Origin: Tuctoria greenei
Lineage: Eukaryota; Streptophyta; Magnoliopsida; Poales; Poaceae
Reading direction: 5' to 3'
Length of the DNA: 64,000 nucleotides
Assembly: GCA_036927565.1 (NCBI GenBank)
Contig: JAYESD010000005.1
Location: 14,538,565 to 14,602,564, forward strand
The notes beneath the pieces were generated by a model. That model ran no database searches. It worked only from the letters and a program-made list of their open reading frames with translations, and was not told the DNA's origin. This document shows positions 42,944 to 54,060 of the stretch, piece after piece (position 1 is the stretch's first letter; every line of letters starts with the position of its first letter). The position numbers were made by a program, and so were the translations under genes.

Positions 42944-45900
42944 TTACATGACGTTTGATGCGTCTAGCACATTTAATTCACTCCTCAGCCTAGAAAAAGT
43001 TTTCTCATCAAGTGGTTTAGTGAAGATATCCGCCAATTGTTCTTCGGACCTAACACCTCGCAATGAGATGTCTCCCTTAGCTTCATGGTCCCTCAAGAAA
43101 TGATGGCGAATATCAATGTGCTTAGTGCGGGAGTGTTGAACGGGATTTTTAGCTATCTTAACCGCACTTTCATTGTCACAAAGGAGAGGCACACAACCTA
43201 GTTTAATACCAAAGTCCAAAAGGGTTTGCTTCATATAAAGAATTTGGGCACAACATGCACCGGCCGCGATATATTTTGCTTCCGCCGTGGACAAAGCGAC
43301 GGAATTTTGCTTCTTACTAGACCAAGATACTAGGAAACACCCAAGCAAGTGGCACCCACCGGAGGTACTCTTGCGATCCACATGGCATCCGACAAAGTCT
43401 GAATCCGAGTAACCCAAGAGATGAAATTTTGCACCTTTAGGGTACCACAAGCCCACACTAGGGGTATGCTTAAGATATCGAAGTATCCTAAAGACCGCCT
43501 TCCGATGCGACTCTTTAAGTGCCGCTTGAAAGCGAGCACACAAGCATACACTAAACATGATATCGGGCCTAGATGCGGTAAGATAAAGCAATGAACCAAT
43601 CATAGAACGTTAGTTAGATTGATAAATAGGTTTACCGTCCTTATCCGCGTCGAGATGACAATTTGTTGCCATTGGATTGCTTCTTGAGCTACAATCTCTC
43701 ATCTCAAATTTCTTCAAGAGGTCCTTGGTATACTTTTCTTGATAGACGAAGGTCCCCTCTTGAAGTTGCTTGATTTGAAATCCAAGAAAGAAGTTGAGCT
43801 CTCCAATCATTGACATCTCGAATTCCCTAGACATCATTTTGCCAAACTCATGGCTAAGAGCTTCGTTAGTTGAACCAAAAATAATGTCATCAATATAAAT
43901 TTGACAAATAAATAATTCTCTGTTGACGTCTTTGGTTAAGAGTGTAGTGTCCACCCTCCCGATCTTGAATCCTTGCATGATCAAGAAATCCCGTAGTCAT
44001 TCATACCACGCCCTAGGTGCTTGCTTGAGCCCGTAGAGCGCCTTGTGCAACCTAAACACATGATTAGGATTCCTCGGATCTTCAAACCCGGGAGGTTGTT
44101 CAACATAGACTAGCTCGTTAATATAACCATTAAGAAAGGCACTTTTCACATCCATTTGATAAAGCTTTATGTTATGATGTGATGCAAAAGCAAGGAGTAT
44201 ACGGATGGCTTCTAACCGGGCGACGAGAGCAAATGTCTCCCCAAAATCTAGTCCTTCAACTTGCGAGAACCCCTTGGCCACAAGTCTTGCCTTGTTGCGG
44301 ACCACTACGCCGTTCTCGTCTTGTTTGTTGCGGTACACCCACTTTGTTCCGATGACGTTCTTGTCCTTGGGTCACTCCTCCAACACCCAAACTTCATTGC
44401 GGATGAAGTTGTTATGTTCTTCTTGCATGGCCATCAACCAATTTGGATCTTGGAGTTCTTCCTCAATGTGAGTGGGTTCTACATATGAAACAAACGAGTA
44501 GTGCTCACAAAACGAAGCGAAATGGCGAGAATGTGTACTTACTCCATTTGACGGACTTTCGATAATTTGGTCCATCGGATGCGCCTTGGAGATGCGTCCA
44601 TGCCTCATAAGTGGTTGTGAAGCACTTGGCGATGGTGATGCGTGTTGCTCTTCTTGTGGTTGGACTTGATCATGGACTTCTTCTTCTTCTTGATGTTGTG
44701 TGGCTTGTGAATATTGAGTCGACAATGGCTCATCCTTCTCTTCTTCGTCAACTTGAGGCGCCATAGATGTGTTGATGTTGGAATTTGAAGCTCCCCCTTG
44801 ATCATGGCTCTCCTAGACTTTAGGCTTGATGTCTCCAATGGTCATGTTATTCATAGCTTCTCGTAAAGGCTCATCATCGATTTCATCATGACCAAAACTC
44901 TCCTCTTGGGAGCCATTAGTTTCATCAAACTCAACATCACAACTTTCCTCAACTAAACCGGAGGTTTGGTTGAATACTCGATATGCTTTTGAGTTTGATG
45001 CATAACCAAGAAATATACCAACATCACATCTTCTTTCAAACTTACCGAGCCTTTTCTTGCGGTAGATGTAGCACTTGCACCCAAAAACTCGAAAATAGGA
45101 GATGTTGGGCTTTCTCCCAATGAGAAGTTCGTACGGGGTCTTTTGAAATAGTCGATGTAGGTAGACCCGATTTGCGGCATGGCACGCCGTGTTGATTGCT
45201 TTGGCCCAAAACTTCTCGGACGTGCCATAGTCATCAAGCATTGCTCACGCAAGAGTGATGAGAGTCTTGTTCTTCCTTTCAACAACACCATTTTGTTGAG
45301 GAGTTTATGTAGCCGAAAACTCATGCTTCACGCCTTCACGATCACACCACTCTCCAATGTTGTAGTTCTTGAATTCGGTGCCGTTGTCACTCCGGACCTT
45401 GATGATGGGAAGTTGAAATTCCCTTTGAGCATGGTTGGCGAAGGTCTTGAACACTTCCGGAGTTTCACTCTTGTCACCTAGAAACAAAGTCCAAGCATAG
45501 CGAGAGTAGTCATCAACTATAACAAGACAATAGAGGTTACCGCCAAGACTTTGATATGTGGAGGGTCCAAAGAGGTCCATGTGAAGTAGCTCAAGTGGCT
45601 TGGAGGTTGACACCATTGTATTCATTGGGTGGTGTGAAGCAACTTGCTTCCCGGCTTGACAAGCGCTACAAAGCTTGTTCTTCTCAAATGTGACATCCTT
45701 CACACCGGTCACCATCCCAAGCTTGAATGACTTCTTGAGCTTACTCATCCCTATGTGCGCTATGCGTTGATGCCATAGCCAACCCAAACTTGTCTTAGTT
45801 AAAAGACAAGTGGTCAAGCTAGCATCCTTGTTGGAGAAGTCTACTAGGTAGAGATGTCCATGCCGAAATCCTTTGAAGATTAGTTATTGGCTTGTTTCAC

Positions 45901-46080
45901 TACTCACAACAACATCATTTTTGCTAACCCAATTACCTTGCCCTTAGAGTTATCACCAAAGGTGACTTGTTCATGATTTCCGGGATTTTCTATGGTGGTG
46001 AACATACCATCATTGCCGGTCATATGTTGAGTGCACCCGCTATCGAGTACCCAATGCTTTCCTCCGGCTTTGTAGTTCAC
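42944..46080 (-). pseudogene. Copia D pol: protease, integrase, reverse transcriptase, RNase H (broken)
   Basis: From right to left: a protease remnant with the WVLDSGCTQHM region near 46040, shortened by an internal deletion of roughly 100 bp near 45925; integrase (45817-44813) with HMDLFGPST, SDNGTEFKNY and an uninterrupted central region; a linker (44764-44372); reverse transcriptase (44338-43610) with QMDVKSAFLNG and a YIDD active site where element A has YVDD; and RNase H (43603-42944) with STSGGCHLLG and ADIFTKPLDE. Stops or small indels fall near 45306, 44815, 44370, 43995 and 43607. It gives the empty-site sequence used to define the Gypsy B insertion in element A. Confidence 0.88.
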
Positions 46081-46094
46081 CTACACACATGAAT

Positions 46095-48205
46095 TCAATT
46101 TTTAACTTTAGGCACCCAAGCCAACTTAGGTCCTTGTATGTGTGATACAAGTGTTTTTGGGACCCAAAGTTGCTTGGGGAGCTTCCCCTTCATGCCCTTT
46201 ATGTCTTTTCTAATGAATCTTGCCTTCACTTTGCCATCTACTTTACTCAAGAGATAATAATGATCATTGAAAGTAGACTTGTAGTTAGTAGGCAATTTTG
46301 GAGAAGGTCGGTTGGGAAGAGGACACTCCCTTGTATGGTGACCGGTGATCTCACAATATTGGCAATAGGAACCAACTTCCTTGATGAAGCTTGTTCTAAG
46401 CTCCGGTGAGGGCACCTTTCCTTTGTTAGGCGCCGGGAAGGATCCAAATCCTCTCTTGTTGGAAGAGGATTTCCTTGTGCTTGACCTCTCCTTTTGATAG
46501 TTTTGCCACACTAGTGCGGAGACTCTAAATTTCTTCCAACAAGTCCTTCTCCCTAGTGTTCTCTTTCAAAGGCAAAGACTTGTGCAAGACATTAGTGGCA
46601 TGAGAAGTAATGGATACCTTATCATTAAGAGTTTGTTTCTTTACATTTTTCACTTCTTGATCAAGCGCTTCATAAGCAAGGTTAAGGATTTGATGCTCTT
46701 GGATTAACTCATTGTGCTTTCCCAAGAGTGCTTGGTGGGCTAAGTCAAGCTCATGATGATCTTGCTTAATTTGAGTCTTTTCCTCCTCAACTTGCTTGAC
46801 ATGGGATTTGAGCGTGTCATGCTCTTTAAGTATGCTTTCATACTTGTCAAGCAAATCGAGGTTAGCGCTCTCAAGCTTAGCACGAGTTTCTTCAAGAGCT
46901 TTAACCTTAATATTTTCCCTCTTAATGATAGTGTGATATTCATTTATTAGTGAAGTTAAATCCTCGAGGGAAAGCTCATCATCGCTAGAGTCATCACATA
47001 CCTTGGTGTTACCTTTAGCCATGAGGCACATGGGTGGTGGATGAGGAGATGAGTCATCATTGTTGGCAATGGCAAGGCCGGCCAAACTTTCTTCTTCCGC
47101 TTCACTCTCCTCATCACTTGATTCTTCGTCGGTGATCCATTCATTTGCCTCACACATGAACACATTTTGTGGACCATTTCTCTTCTTTGGGAAGAGTTTT
47201 GCCTTCTTGCACTTGTCATGTTTCTTCTTCCCAAAGGATCTTGGTTTGGGTTTAATCTCTTCTTCATCATCTTCACTATCTTCAAGCTTGCAGTGCTTGC
47301 TCTTGTGGTTCTCTATTCTTTTGTCCGGTTTCGGACAATCATAGGAGATGTGGCCTTGATCGCCACAATTATAGCAAGTCTTGTGGTAATCTCTTCTTGG
47401 TAGGAATGCTTTCTTCTTGGGATCAAAGGTGTATCCCTTCTTGGCAATCTTGGAGTTCAAGCGAGAGAACTTTCTCATCATCAATGCAAGCTCATCATTG
47501 TCATCTTCACTTGATGCTTGCTCTTCTTCACTTGAGCTAGGCTCAACCACCTTCTTTTTCTTGAGACTTGTTTTCTTGGTGGAGGCCTTTAGAGCAATTG
47601 TCTTTGAAGATGATTGCTCCATCATCCCAAGTACACTCATCTCATGAGCGTGAATCTCTCCAATAAGTTCTGAAACTTCAATGTGGTCAAGAGATTCTTT
47701 TTTGAAGCATGGTGTTGATGATGTTGTACTTTGGCTTGGGAAGAAGCATAAGAATCTTGCGGTTGATGAGTCCTTTGCCAAGAGAAGCAATGTCAAGAGC
47801 ATTAATTTCTTCAATAAGCACATTCAAGCGAGAGAATATTTCATTGACATTTTCATGAGGTAGCATTTTAAACTCATCATATTTGGCTTTAAGCATATGA
47901 TATTTTAGTTCTTTGACACGAGAAGAACCCTCATGAATTTCTATCAAGCAAGCCCAAATTTCACAAGCCTTTTCTTTGCTAGCAATCCTAGCAAACACAT
48001 CTTGACTAATGCATTCATAAATTGCATTCCTAGCTTTAGCATCCCACTTGATTTGATCACCAACATAATTGTGCTCACCAAACCCCGCGTGGGTCGCTTC
48101 CCATACTTCGGGAGCAATAGCCTCTAGATAAGCGCGCATGTGTCCTTTCCAATAGGCAAAGTTCTTGCCCTCGAAGATAGGAACCGAACCCCTAATCTTG
48201 GCCAT
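46095..48205 (-). pseudogene. Copia D gag (frameshift in a homopolymer, one nonsense)
   Basis: Begins at the ATG at 48205 (MAKIRGSVPIFEGKNFAYW). An extra base in an A/T run near 47700 shifts the frame; it continues in the frame starting near 47700 through the CYNCGDQGHISYDC zinc knuckle and a coiled coil that is uninterrupted here (element A is shifted there), to a TAG near 46525. The second knuckle (CQYCEITGHHTREC) lies in 46511-46095. Confidence 0.85.
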
Positions 48206-48251
48206 TTTAGCTCTCTAGCGGTGAAGCTAGAATGATCCAATGAGCAACCTT

Positions 48252-48263
48252 GCTCTGATACCA
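48252..48263 (-). promoter_or_regulatory. Primer-binding site of Copia element D
   Basis: TGGTATCAGAGC on the - strand, two bases from the LTR, identical to that of element A. Confidence 0.92.
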
Positions 48264-48265
48264 AT

Positions 48266-49696
48266 TGTAAGGATCGAATGCCCAAGAGGGGGGGTGAATT
48301 GGGCTTCTTTTCAAAAATTAAAGCAATACCACTTAATTACTAAAAGCCCAATTCCCTACGCAAACAGCCTATGCATTCAAGTGACTAGTAACTTTGCGGT
48401 ATATGAAATGCATAAGTGTAAAGTGAGAGTAAGAGAATGCAAACTCCCGAGGAGACACGAAGATTTATCCTGTGGTTCGGCAAGATCGTCAAGATCTTCC
48501 TACATCCACGTTGTGGCACCCACCAAAGGGTATAGCCACACCCAAGTCACCGAGACTAGGGATCTTCACTATTCTTCTCCGTTTGCCAACCTCAGAAAGG
48601 TGGAGCTCAAGCCTTGTACAGCTTGGATCCTCCGGGCTTCCACAACCGTCTTGGAAAGCTCCGGAAGCCTCTCTCAATTACAATCACCAAGGGACACTCC
48701 CTTACAGCTCTCACTACACTAGAGATTCCAATCACCAAGAATGGAAGCACACAAGCACTATCTCTAGCTAGTTCTAGCATATCTCTTGGTGTGTAAGTGG
48801 TGTAGATGATGTAGAAGTGGTAGCTTAATGTCTTGAATGCTTGAGAATGTGTAGAGTAGGTCTGGTAGTCAAGACTTGTCGAATAGACTGGTTGAAGGGG
48901 TATAAATAGCCAGCCTTCATGAAATAGCCGTTAGAAAAGTAGGCTGATATCACTGTTCTGCAAACACCGGATGATCCGATGTCCCCCCCTTCAGTTGTCA
49001 TCGGTCGAATCCAAATTAGCTGATGTCATTGTGTCAGATATGATCATTGTTAGACCGATGTTACACTTGTCTTCTTATCGGATGATCCGGTGGCACTTCC
49101 TCCAGAATTGGTTCAGACTTGATGCTTACTGGAGTGATTGACCAATGTGTTTATAGTTGTACATCGGATGATCCGGTGTTACACTTGGTACAAGGATATT
49201 GCTTATTGTACTGATGGACCGATGTAACATGCCCTTGATCATCGGATGATCCGGTGAGTACTTAGTTCTGAGGTCTTCTTCTTCTTCTGCTGAACCAACT
49301 CGACCGATGTGTTGTTTTCTGGAAATATCGGTGGATCCAGTGAGTTGATTTTGTTTGCTTCGAGTGATTCTTTTGTAATTTACTCGATTGACCTCTTAGA
49401 CATTGGATGGAAATATTCTTCTGATGATTATTAAGCATTGAGTGCTGTCAATTATGGTTGAATAATTTTGACATATGAGCTTTTACTTCTAATCTCCATA
49501 ACATTGATTGATCTCATAAAATGATTGTTTAGGGGTCTCCAATTGTATCCAGTGATCAGTAGATGATATTCATATTCATATAGATTTCATTGTAATGAGT
49601 GATATGGGAGACCTTGCATCCACAAATTCATTAGTAAAATCCAACGATTATCATTAATCACCGAAACCATACCTCATGGGGGCCTAGATGCTTTCA
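48266..49696 (-). repeat. 5' LTR of Copia element D (1431 bp)
   Basis: Starts TGTAAGGATC and ends GATGCTTTCA on the + strand and is followed by the duplicated CACCC. It has the same CGGATGATCCG / GACCGATGT pattern as the LTRs of element A (for example near 48970, 49078, 49165 and 49241). Confidence 0.92.
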
Positions 49697-49701
49697 CACC
49701 C

Positions 49702-49825
49702 GCTCGCGCTCCAGCTCTGTAGCCGCCCACGTGCGCTCCAGCAGTCCAGCTCCACGTGCGTCCTCTCGCTCCAGAGTCGTCGCCCATCCGCTAGGGTTAC
49801 GACATCGAGCGTCGCTAGCTAGACG
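49702..49825. other. Native intron sequence of the GPI-protein gene
   Basis: GC-rich sequence with GCTCCAG repeats between Copia D and the hAT-like MITE. No ORF or signal recognised. Confidence 0.4.
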
Positions 49826-50263
49826 TAGGGATGGCCGGCCCGGGGAGGGACGGGAGGTGGAGGCATGGTCATTGCTGACAACATAGGCCTCCGGGGGCGG
49901 CGCCGCAGCAGCAGATGGTTGGAGGAACTAAAGGTGGCGGCTGCTCCATGGCTAGGTATCCATGAATCGGGATATGACTCTATGAGTCGAGTGTCTGAGT
50001 CCAGACAAGAGGGTATAAGGCCGACTAGGCCTATTGGGCTGATACTGGGCCGTTCCAGTTTTGTTTTATTACGAGGGTCAAATTATTATTACGGGTGCCC
50101 GACGGGTACCCGCGAGTAAAAAATAAAATTCGCGCCCGTACTCGAAATAAATCGAGCCGGATACATGTTGTATCCGCGGGTAGAAAATTCCACCCGTACC
50201 TATACCCGTCGGGTGCAATACCCGTCGAATACCCGAACCCACGGGTATAATTGTCATCCCTAG
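49826..50263. mobile_element. hAT-like MITE (438 bp)
   Basis: Ends TAGGGATGGC and GTCATCCCTAG are inverted. The right half is built of ACCCG(C/T)CGGGT-type repeats (50095-50250). Flanking octamers GCTAGACG (49818-49825) and GGTAGACG (50264-50271) agree at seven of eight positions, fitting the 8-bp duplication of hAT elements. No protein is encoded. Confidence 0.65.
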
Positions 50264-50271
50264 GGTAGACG

Positions 50272-51233
50272 ATGAGCGATATAGGCCATTGCTGGGACAA
50301 TTGCTAGGCTGTGGAGATCACCATGCCCAGCCATGCCATTGATTTGATTCGTATTGGCCCTACGTTCCTAGTCAAGAGCTAGCCAACCTCGACTCAAGAA
50401 GAGGATTGTAACTTTTGCCCAAGTGCCCATGGATAATTGACGCAGTGGCTTCACTGAACGAGCAAATAGCGAACCAGATCTAACGAAATTTTAGTGTGCC
50501 TACTGTTGTTTTAAATATGCTAATTGCATGAGACGACCGTGGTGTACAGATTGCCTTGGCATCCATCCCTGGCCAAATCATAGTTCATATGATACAAAAA
50601 AATGTTTATATTTGGTGGCTCAGAGTCAGGGATGGCAGAAGGATTCAATTTTCCAATTTGTGTCACCACATCTCTTGTAGTTCATTTGATTGGGCAGGGC
50701 ATGTTTGGTGGTGTCTCTGTCACTCATGAGTACGTTAGTACAACGTTAGTACTTTGTTATTTTGGCAGTTCTGCATCTGGAAATGTTGTAATTACTATGA
50801 CGGGGAGAAAATATATTTATCGTTTGCTGATGTTGGAAATTTTAGGACATCGACATTGTTTTTAGAAAACAACTGGATTTATATATATTAGCTGCAGTCA
50901 CCAGTACAAACAATTCACTACATATGTGACGAATCGTCACAATGCGCTGACGATGAAATAGAATCAAAAGAGGGGTAACCGTGCAATTGCCCCATATGGA
51001 ATGTGTTAGCCTCTGTTTATTTCGATTACCTTGCTTGTTTGCTGTATAAATACCCCCCCCCCCCCCCCTCCCCCCTCCTCAAATGTATGCTCCCCTTGTA
51101 GTCCCAACTTTCTCAATAGTGCCAACTATTTTCTGGTGATTTTTTTTCTTCGGGGTACAATGAGGATATCTACTAGCATGCTACATAAGGGTTGTTGAAT
51201 TAATTGTTTTCCAATACTTATCTTTTTTCTCAG
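50272..51233 (+). other. 3' part of the GPI-protein gene intron
   Basis: AT-rich intron with an uninterrupted C-rich run near 51053-51075 and a short inverted repeat GTGACGA/TCGTCAC near 50927. It ends with a pyrimidine-rich tract and CAG at 51231-51233. No other gene found. Confidence 0.5.
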
Positions 51234-51837
51234 ACAACCCTGCCGATCAACTTGTGTCTCTGATCAACCGCAACCGCACTGCCAGCAAGGCTTCTTCTCT
51301 CGTCGACAACCAAGGTCTGGGATGCATCTGAGCATCTCTCTGCAGTACATCAAAGCATTTCAAGGCCAGTGCAACCAGGTGGGTAAGAACATGAAGCCCG
51401 TGGAGTCCAGTTTCACGGACAAGTTCGCCCCGGACTGCGGAGTCCAAGCCGCGACTCTCGCCAAGATCACGGGGAGGCTCCTGGCGTGCCAGTCCAGCTA
51501 CGCGTCTCCGGAGGAGGCCTTCGACGTCCTGGTCGACGACGCGAAGAGCCTCCAGGTGCTGCACAGCAGGAACCACACGGAGCTCGGGGCGGCCGTCAGC
51601 GGCACCGACGGCGGCGGTCCGTACTTCTGGTGCGTCCTGCTCAGCGACGGGAAGCCGGGAACCAGCTTCAAGCTGGAGGGCGGCGAGGTGCCCAAGACCG
51701 CCATGCCCCCCGGGTGCTTCAGCGGCAACAACGACGACTGTATGGGTCCTAAGAACGTCGCCGTTCCAGCCGACGGTGGTGCGTCGAGGCTGGTGGGTAC
51801 CGTTCTTTTCGCTGTAGCTTGTGCGTTTCTTTTGTGA
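51234..51837 (+). pseudogene. GPI-anchored protein gene, exon 2 (8-bp insertion, premature stop)
   Basis: Continues from exon 1 with NPADQLVSLINRNRTASKAS and DNQGLGC, then meets an in-frame TGA at 51329-51331. The rest of the protein is intact in a second frame to 51837: QYIKAFQGQC, FAPDCGVQAATLAKITGRLL, an N-glycosylation site in NHT, GGGPYFWCVLLS, PGCFSGNNDDC, and a C-terminal hydrophobic tail (RLVGTVLFAVACAFLL) after small residues, as expected for a GPI attachment signal. The conserved cysteines fit the plant family of uncharacterised GPI-anchored proteins (At3g06035/At5g19250 type), with moderate certainty. The frame change is exactly eight bases: GCATCT occurs twice, separated by GA. 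Role in the plant unknown; cell-surface location inferred. Confidence 0.72.
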
Positions 51838-51950
51838 GTTTGAGCGGTGTATACTCTTCTTTCGTTTTTGCCATTCATTTGCTTTGTGAGAACGGTTTGT
51901 ATGGCTGTGGCTGAAGATGAGGATTCCCATGGGCTGATGGGCCATGTGTA
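51838..51950 (+). other. 3' UTR of the GPI-protein gene
   Basis: Short T-rich non-coding stretch between the stop codon and the next transposon. No exact poly(A) site could be chosen. Confidence 0.4.
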
Positions 51951-52768
51951 TAGACTGCCAAACGGGCCGCCTGGCCCGACCCGTCCCGAGCCTGGTTAGG
52001 CCCGACACTACACGGCCCGGCACTACCAGGCCCAACGCACTTTCCGTGCCATGTCAGGTCGTGCCGCCATGCTGAACAGCTGGCCCAGGCATGGCACGGA
52101 GGCCGTTTCTTCGTGCCGGGCCGACACAATGGCCCGACCGTGCCGTGCTCAGCGCCAGGCCTGAGGGGAGCGCGGACGGCGCGGGACGACGGGGACGGCG
52201 GACGACATGGCCGACGGGGCGGCGCTGGGCGGACGGCGCGGGCGGCCGCGGTCGACGAGGGTGGCGGGGTCGGTGCTGGGCGGCGCGACAGACGAGGGGC
52301 GGCGCTGACCGGCGCGGCCGACGGGGGTTGCCCTGGCCGGCGCGGCCGACGAGGGCGGGGCGGCCGACGGGGGCTGCCCTGACTGGCGCGGCCACGGGAG
52401 AGGTCGAGAGGGGCGGCGACGGGAGAGGTCCAGAGGGGCGGCGACGGGAGAGGAGAGGCGCGCCAGCCGCCAGCTGCCAGGAGGTTGGAGAGAGAAAGAG
52501 GAAAAAATGATTAGGGTTAGGGTTTAGAGGAGAGGTTGAACTTTTATATGATCAGCACACTGGGTTGGTGGGCCAATATCAGGTGGACCTCTTAATCGGG
52601 CTGTGCTCGGGCTGGCACAACAGGCTGAGGAGGCGGCCAAGGCACGGCCCGGCCATCGTGCTCGGGCCGGCCAGCACGGATCGCATCGAGTCGTGCTCGG
52701 GCTCAGGCCGTGCTTTCTCGGGTCGTGTTTCGAGCCGCCCGATGGGCTGAGCCCATTTAGCAAACTAT
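51951..52768. mobile_element. hAT-like non-autonomous element with GC-rich core
   Basis: The left end TAGACTGCCAAACGGGCC and the reverse complement of the right end TAGTTTGCTAAATGGGCT are inverted repeats. Sub-terminal regions are full of GGCCCG/CGGGCC (as in grass hAT-like MITEs). The centre (52160-52460) is a GC-rich array of GGCGCGGCCGACG-type repeats that generates long spurious frames on both strands. Flanking CATGTGTA (51943-51950) and CATGTGTG (52772-52779) suggest an imperfect 8-bp duplication. Confidence 0.55.
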
Positions 52769-53930
52769 AGACATGTGTGACAATCTGTTATATGTTCAGA
52801 TTCAGAATGTTCATGTAAACGAACAATCAAAGTTTGCTATGGCCATTAGAGCCATTGGGTCAATCTATTCCTCCTAGACACAACATACAAAATTCTGTGT
52901 ATTTATTTCAAAGCATGCTGTGATCATATCTGCGAAAATATGATTGATATACCTTCTCACGGATGCCTCATTCAACATCAACTGCATCAATAGCAATCTC
53001 ACAGACTCGGAAAAAAAAGAGTGCCTGCCGTCGGCGACTGCCATCTAAAGTGAGAGCACGGGCCCTGCCATTGCAGAAGGCGTGACCCCTTCCATAACCT
53101 GCCATGTGTCCTCAACCTCGATGTCGTTGCCAACCGTCGCTCCTGCCACCGCACCGGCCACGTCATGCGCTCGCATCAGTCGCCGCCGGCACTAGCTTCT
53201 TCGGTCATCAGCCCTGCCCGCAGGGGGTGTAAGTGGCGCGGGTCTGTCCGCAAAGCCACTAGGCAAATCTGCGCCGTAAGCTCAATAAAGATTCGCAAAA
53301 CGACCCGGGTACCACCGAAGCAGACCACCACGGTCATTTATGCATCTCTAGCCGAGCGTCACCATATCGCGGCACGACTCTAGAACCTAAGTCCTCCGGT
53401 GGTGCCACGACCACCTTGTACACCGCCTGCCCAAGTCATGCATGCAACTTCTGTAATCTCAAATCCTCCTTCTATGTGTACTTTTGCATGCGTGACATTT
53501 TTTTATTGATTTTGCATGAAGGTGCGAACCTGCAAATAAATCTTAAAACCAATAAAATAATTCCATGTATGCGGGAATACGCAGGAGAGGACTTGAGAGG
53601 AGGGAAGCCGTCCCTCAGATCACCACGTCTGACCACCTCCTTTCTCTCTTATCCACTCGCGAAGGCTGGGTCGCTTTCTATTCTCTATCTCAAAATACTT
53701 GTCACTCTTAAATTTAAAAATAAATTAGAGTGTGACAATATTTTGAACTGTAAGGAATATTTGTTAGTGGGCCAGGCTGGAGTTCCTTTACAGCCCAACC
53801 CAAACTCGGATCCTGGTGTTGAGTTAGTTGGGCTGTAACGGACCCGCGTAAGTCCAATCCAATCAACCGCCGCCATCGAGTCCGTTTGGGCGGGAACCGA
53901 TTAAAGAAACGCAACGGAACCGCCCCCTCG
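52769..53930. other. Intergenic region upstream of the RAD7-like gene
   Basis: No convincing ORF. Contains a small Stowaway-like inverted repeat at about 53687-53745 (CTCAAAATACTTGTCACTCT paired with AGAGTGTGACAATATTTTG), non-coding and AT-rich. The last 100 bp become GC-rich and probably contain the promoter of the next gene. Confidence 0.45.
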
Positions 53931-54060
53931 CGCCCCGCGCCGCGCCGCCTCCTTCGCCTGCAAGCTTCCCTTCCCTCGCCTCGCTTTCTGTTTCATTTCG
54001 TTCGCGTCCCTCCAAAATCCTAACCAAACCCCTCACGCCTACCTCCGCTCCCCCGCCGCG
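53931..54060 (+). promoter_or_regulatory. 5' leader of the RAD7-like gene
   Basis: C/T-rich, GC-rich leader immediately before the ATG at 54061, typical of grass housekeeping genes. There is no clear TATA box. The start context CCGCGATGCC is acceptable for plants. Confidence 0.4.

Larger units (their letters stand above)
35171..49696 (-). mobile_element. Copia element D, second copy of the Copia A family
   Basis: On the - strand. The 5' LTR is at 48266-49696, the primer-binding site at 48252-48263, gag and pol at 48205-42944, a shortened env-like region at 41491-42078, and a truncated 3' LTR at 35171-35886. TSD CACCC lies at 35166-35170 and 49697-49701. Gypsy C (35887-41490) lies inside, and a deletion removed half the 3' LTR and the adjoining sequence. 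It is clearly the same family as A but more decayed in places. It sits in the intron of the GPI-protein gene in the opposite orientation to that gene. Confidence 0.9.

Noticed and set aside
51053..51075. Long C run in the intron
   Set aside because: A simple homopolymer, likely variable or inaccurate; no function can be supported.
51322..51837. A separate short gene starting at the ATG at 51322
   Set aside because: That ATG is created by the shifted frame; upstream codons in the other frame match the family N-terminus and join to the signal-peptide exon.
52091..52510. Overlapping GC-rich frames in 52054-52510
   Set aside because: They are produced by the GC-rich tandem repeats in the core of the hAT-like element and show no codon structure.
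53010..53060. Possible CACTA transposon end (GTGCCTGCCGTCGGCGACTG)
   Set aside because: Only one end-like motif, no CACTA terminus and no partner repeat or 3-bp duplication found.
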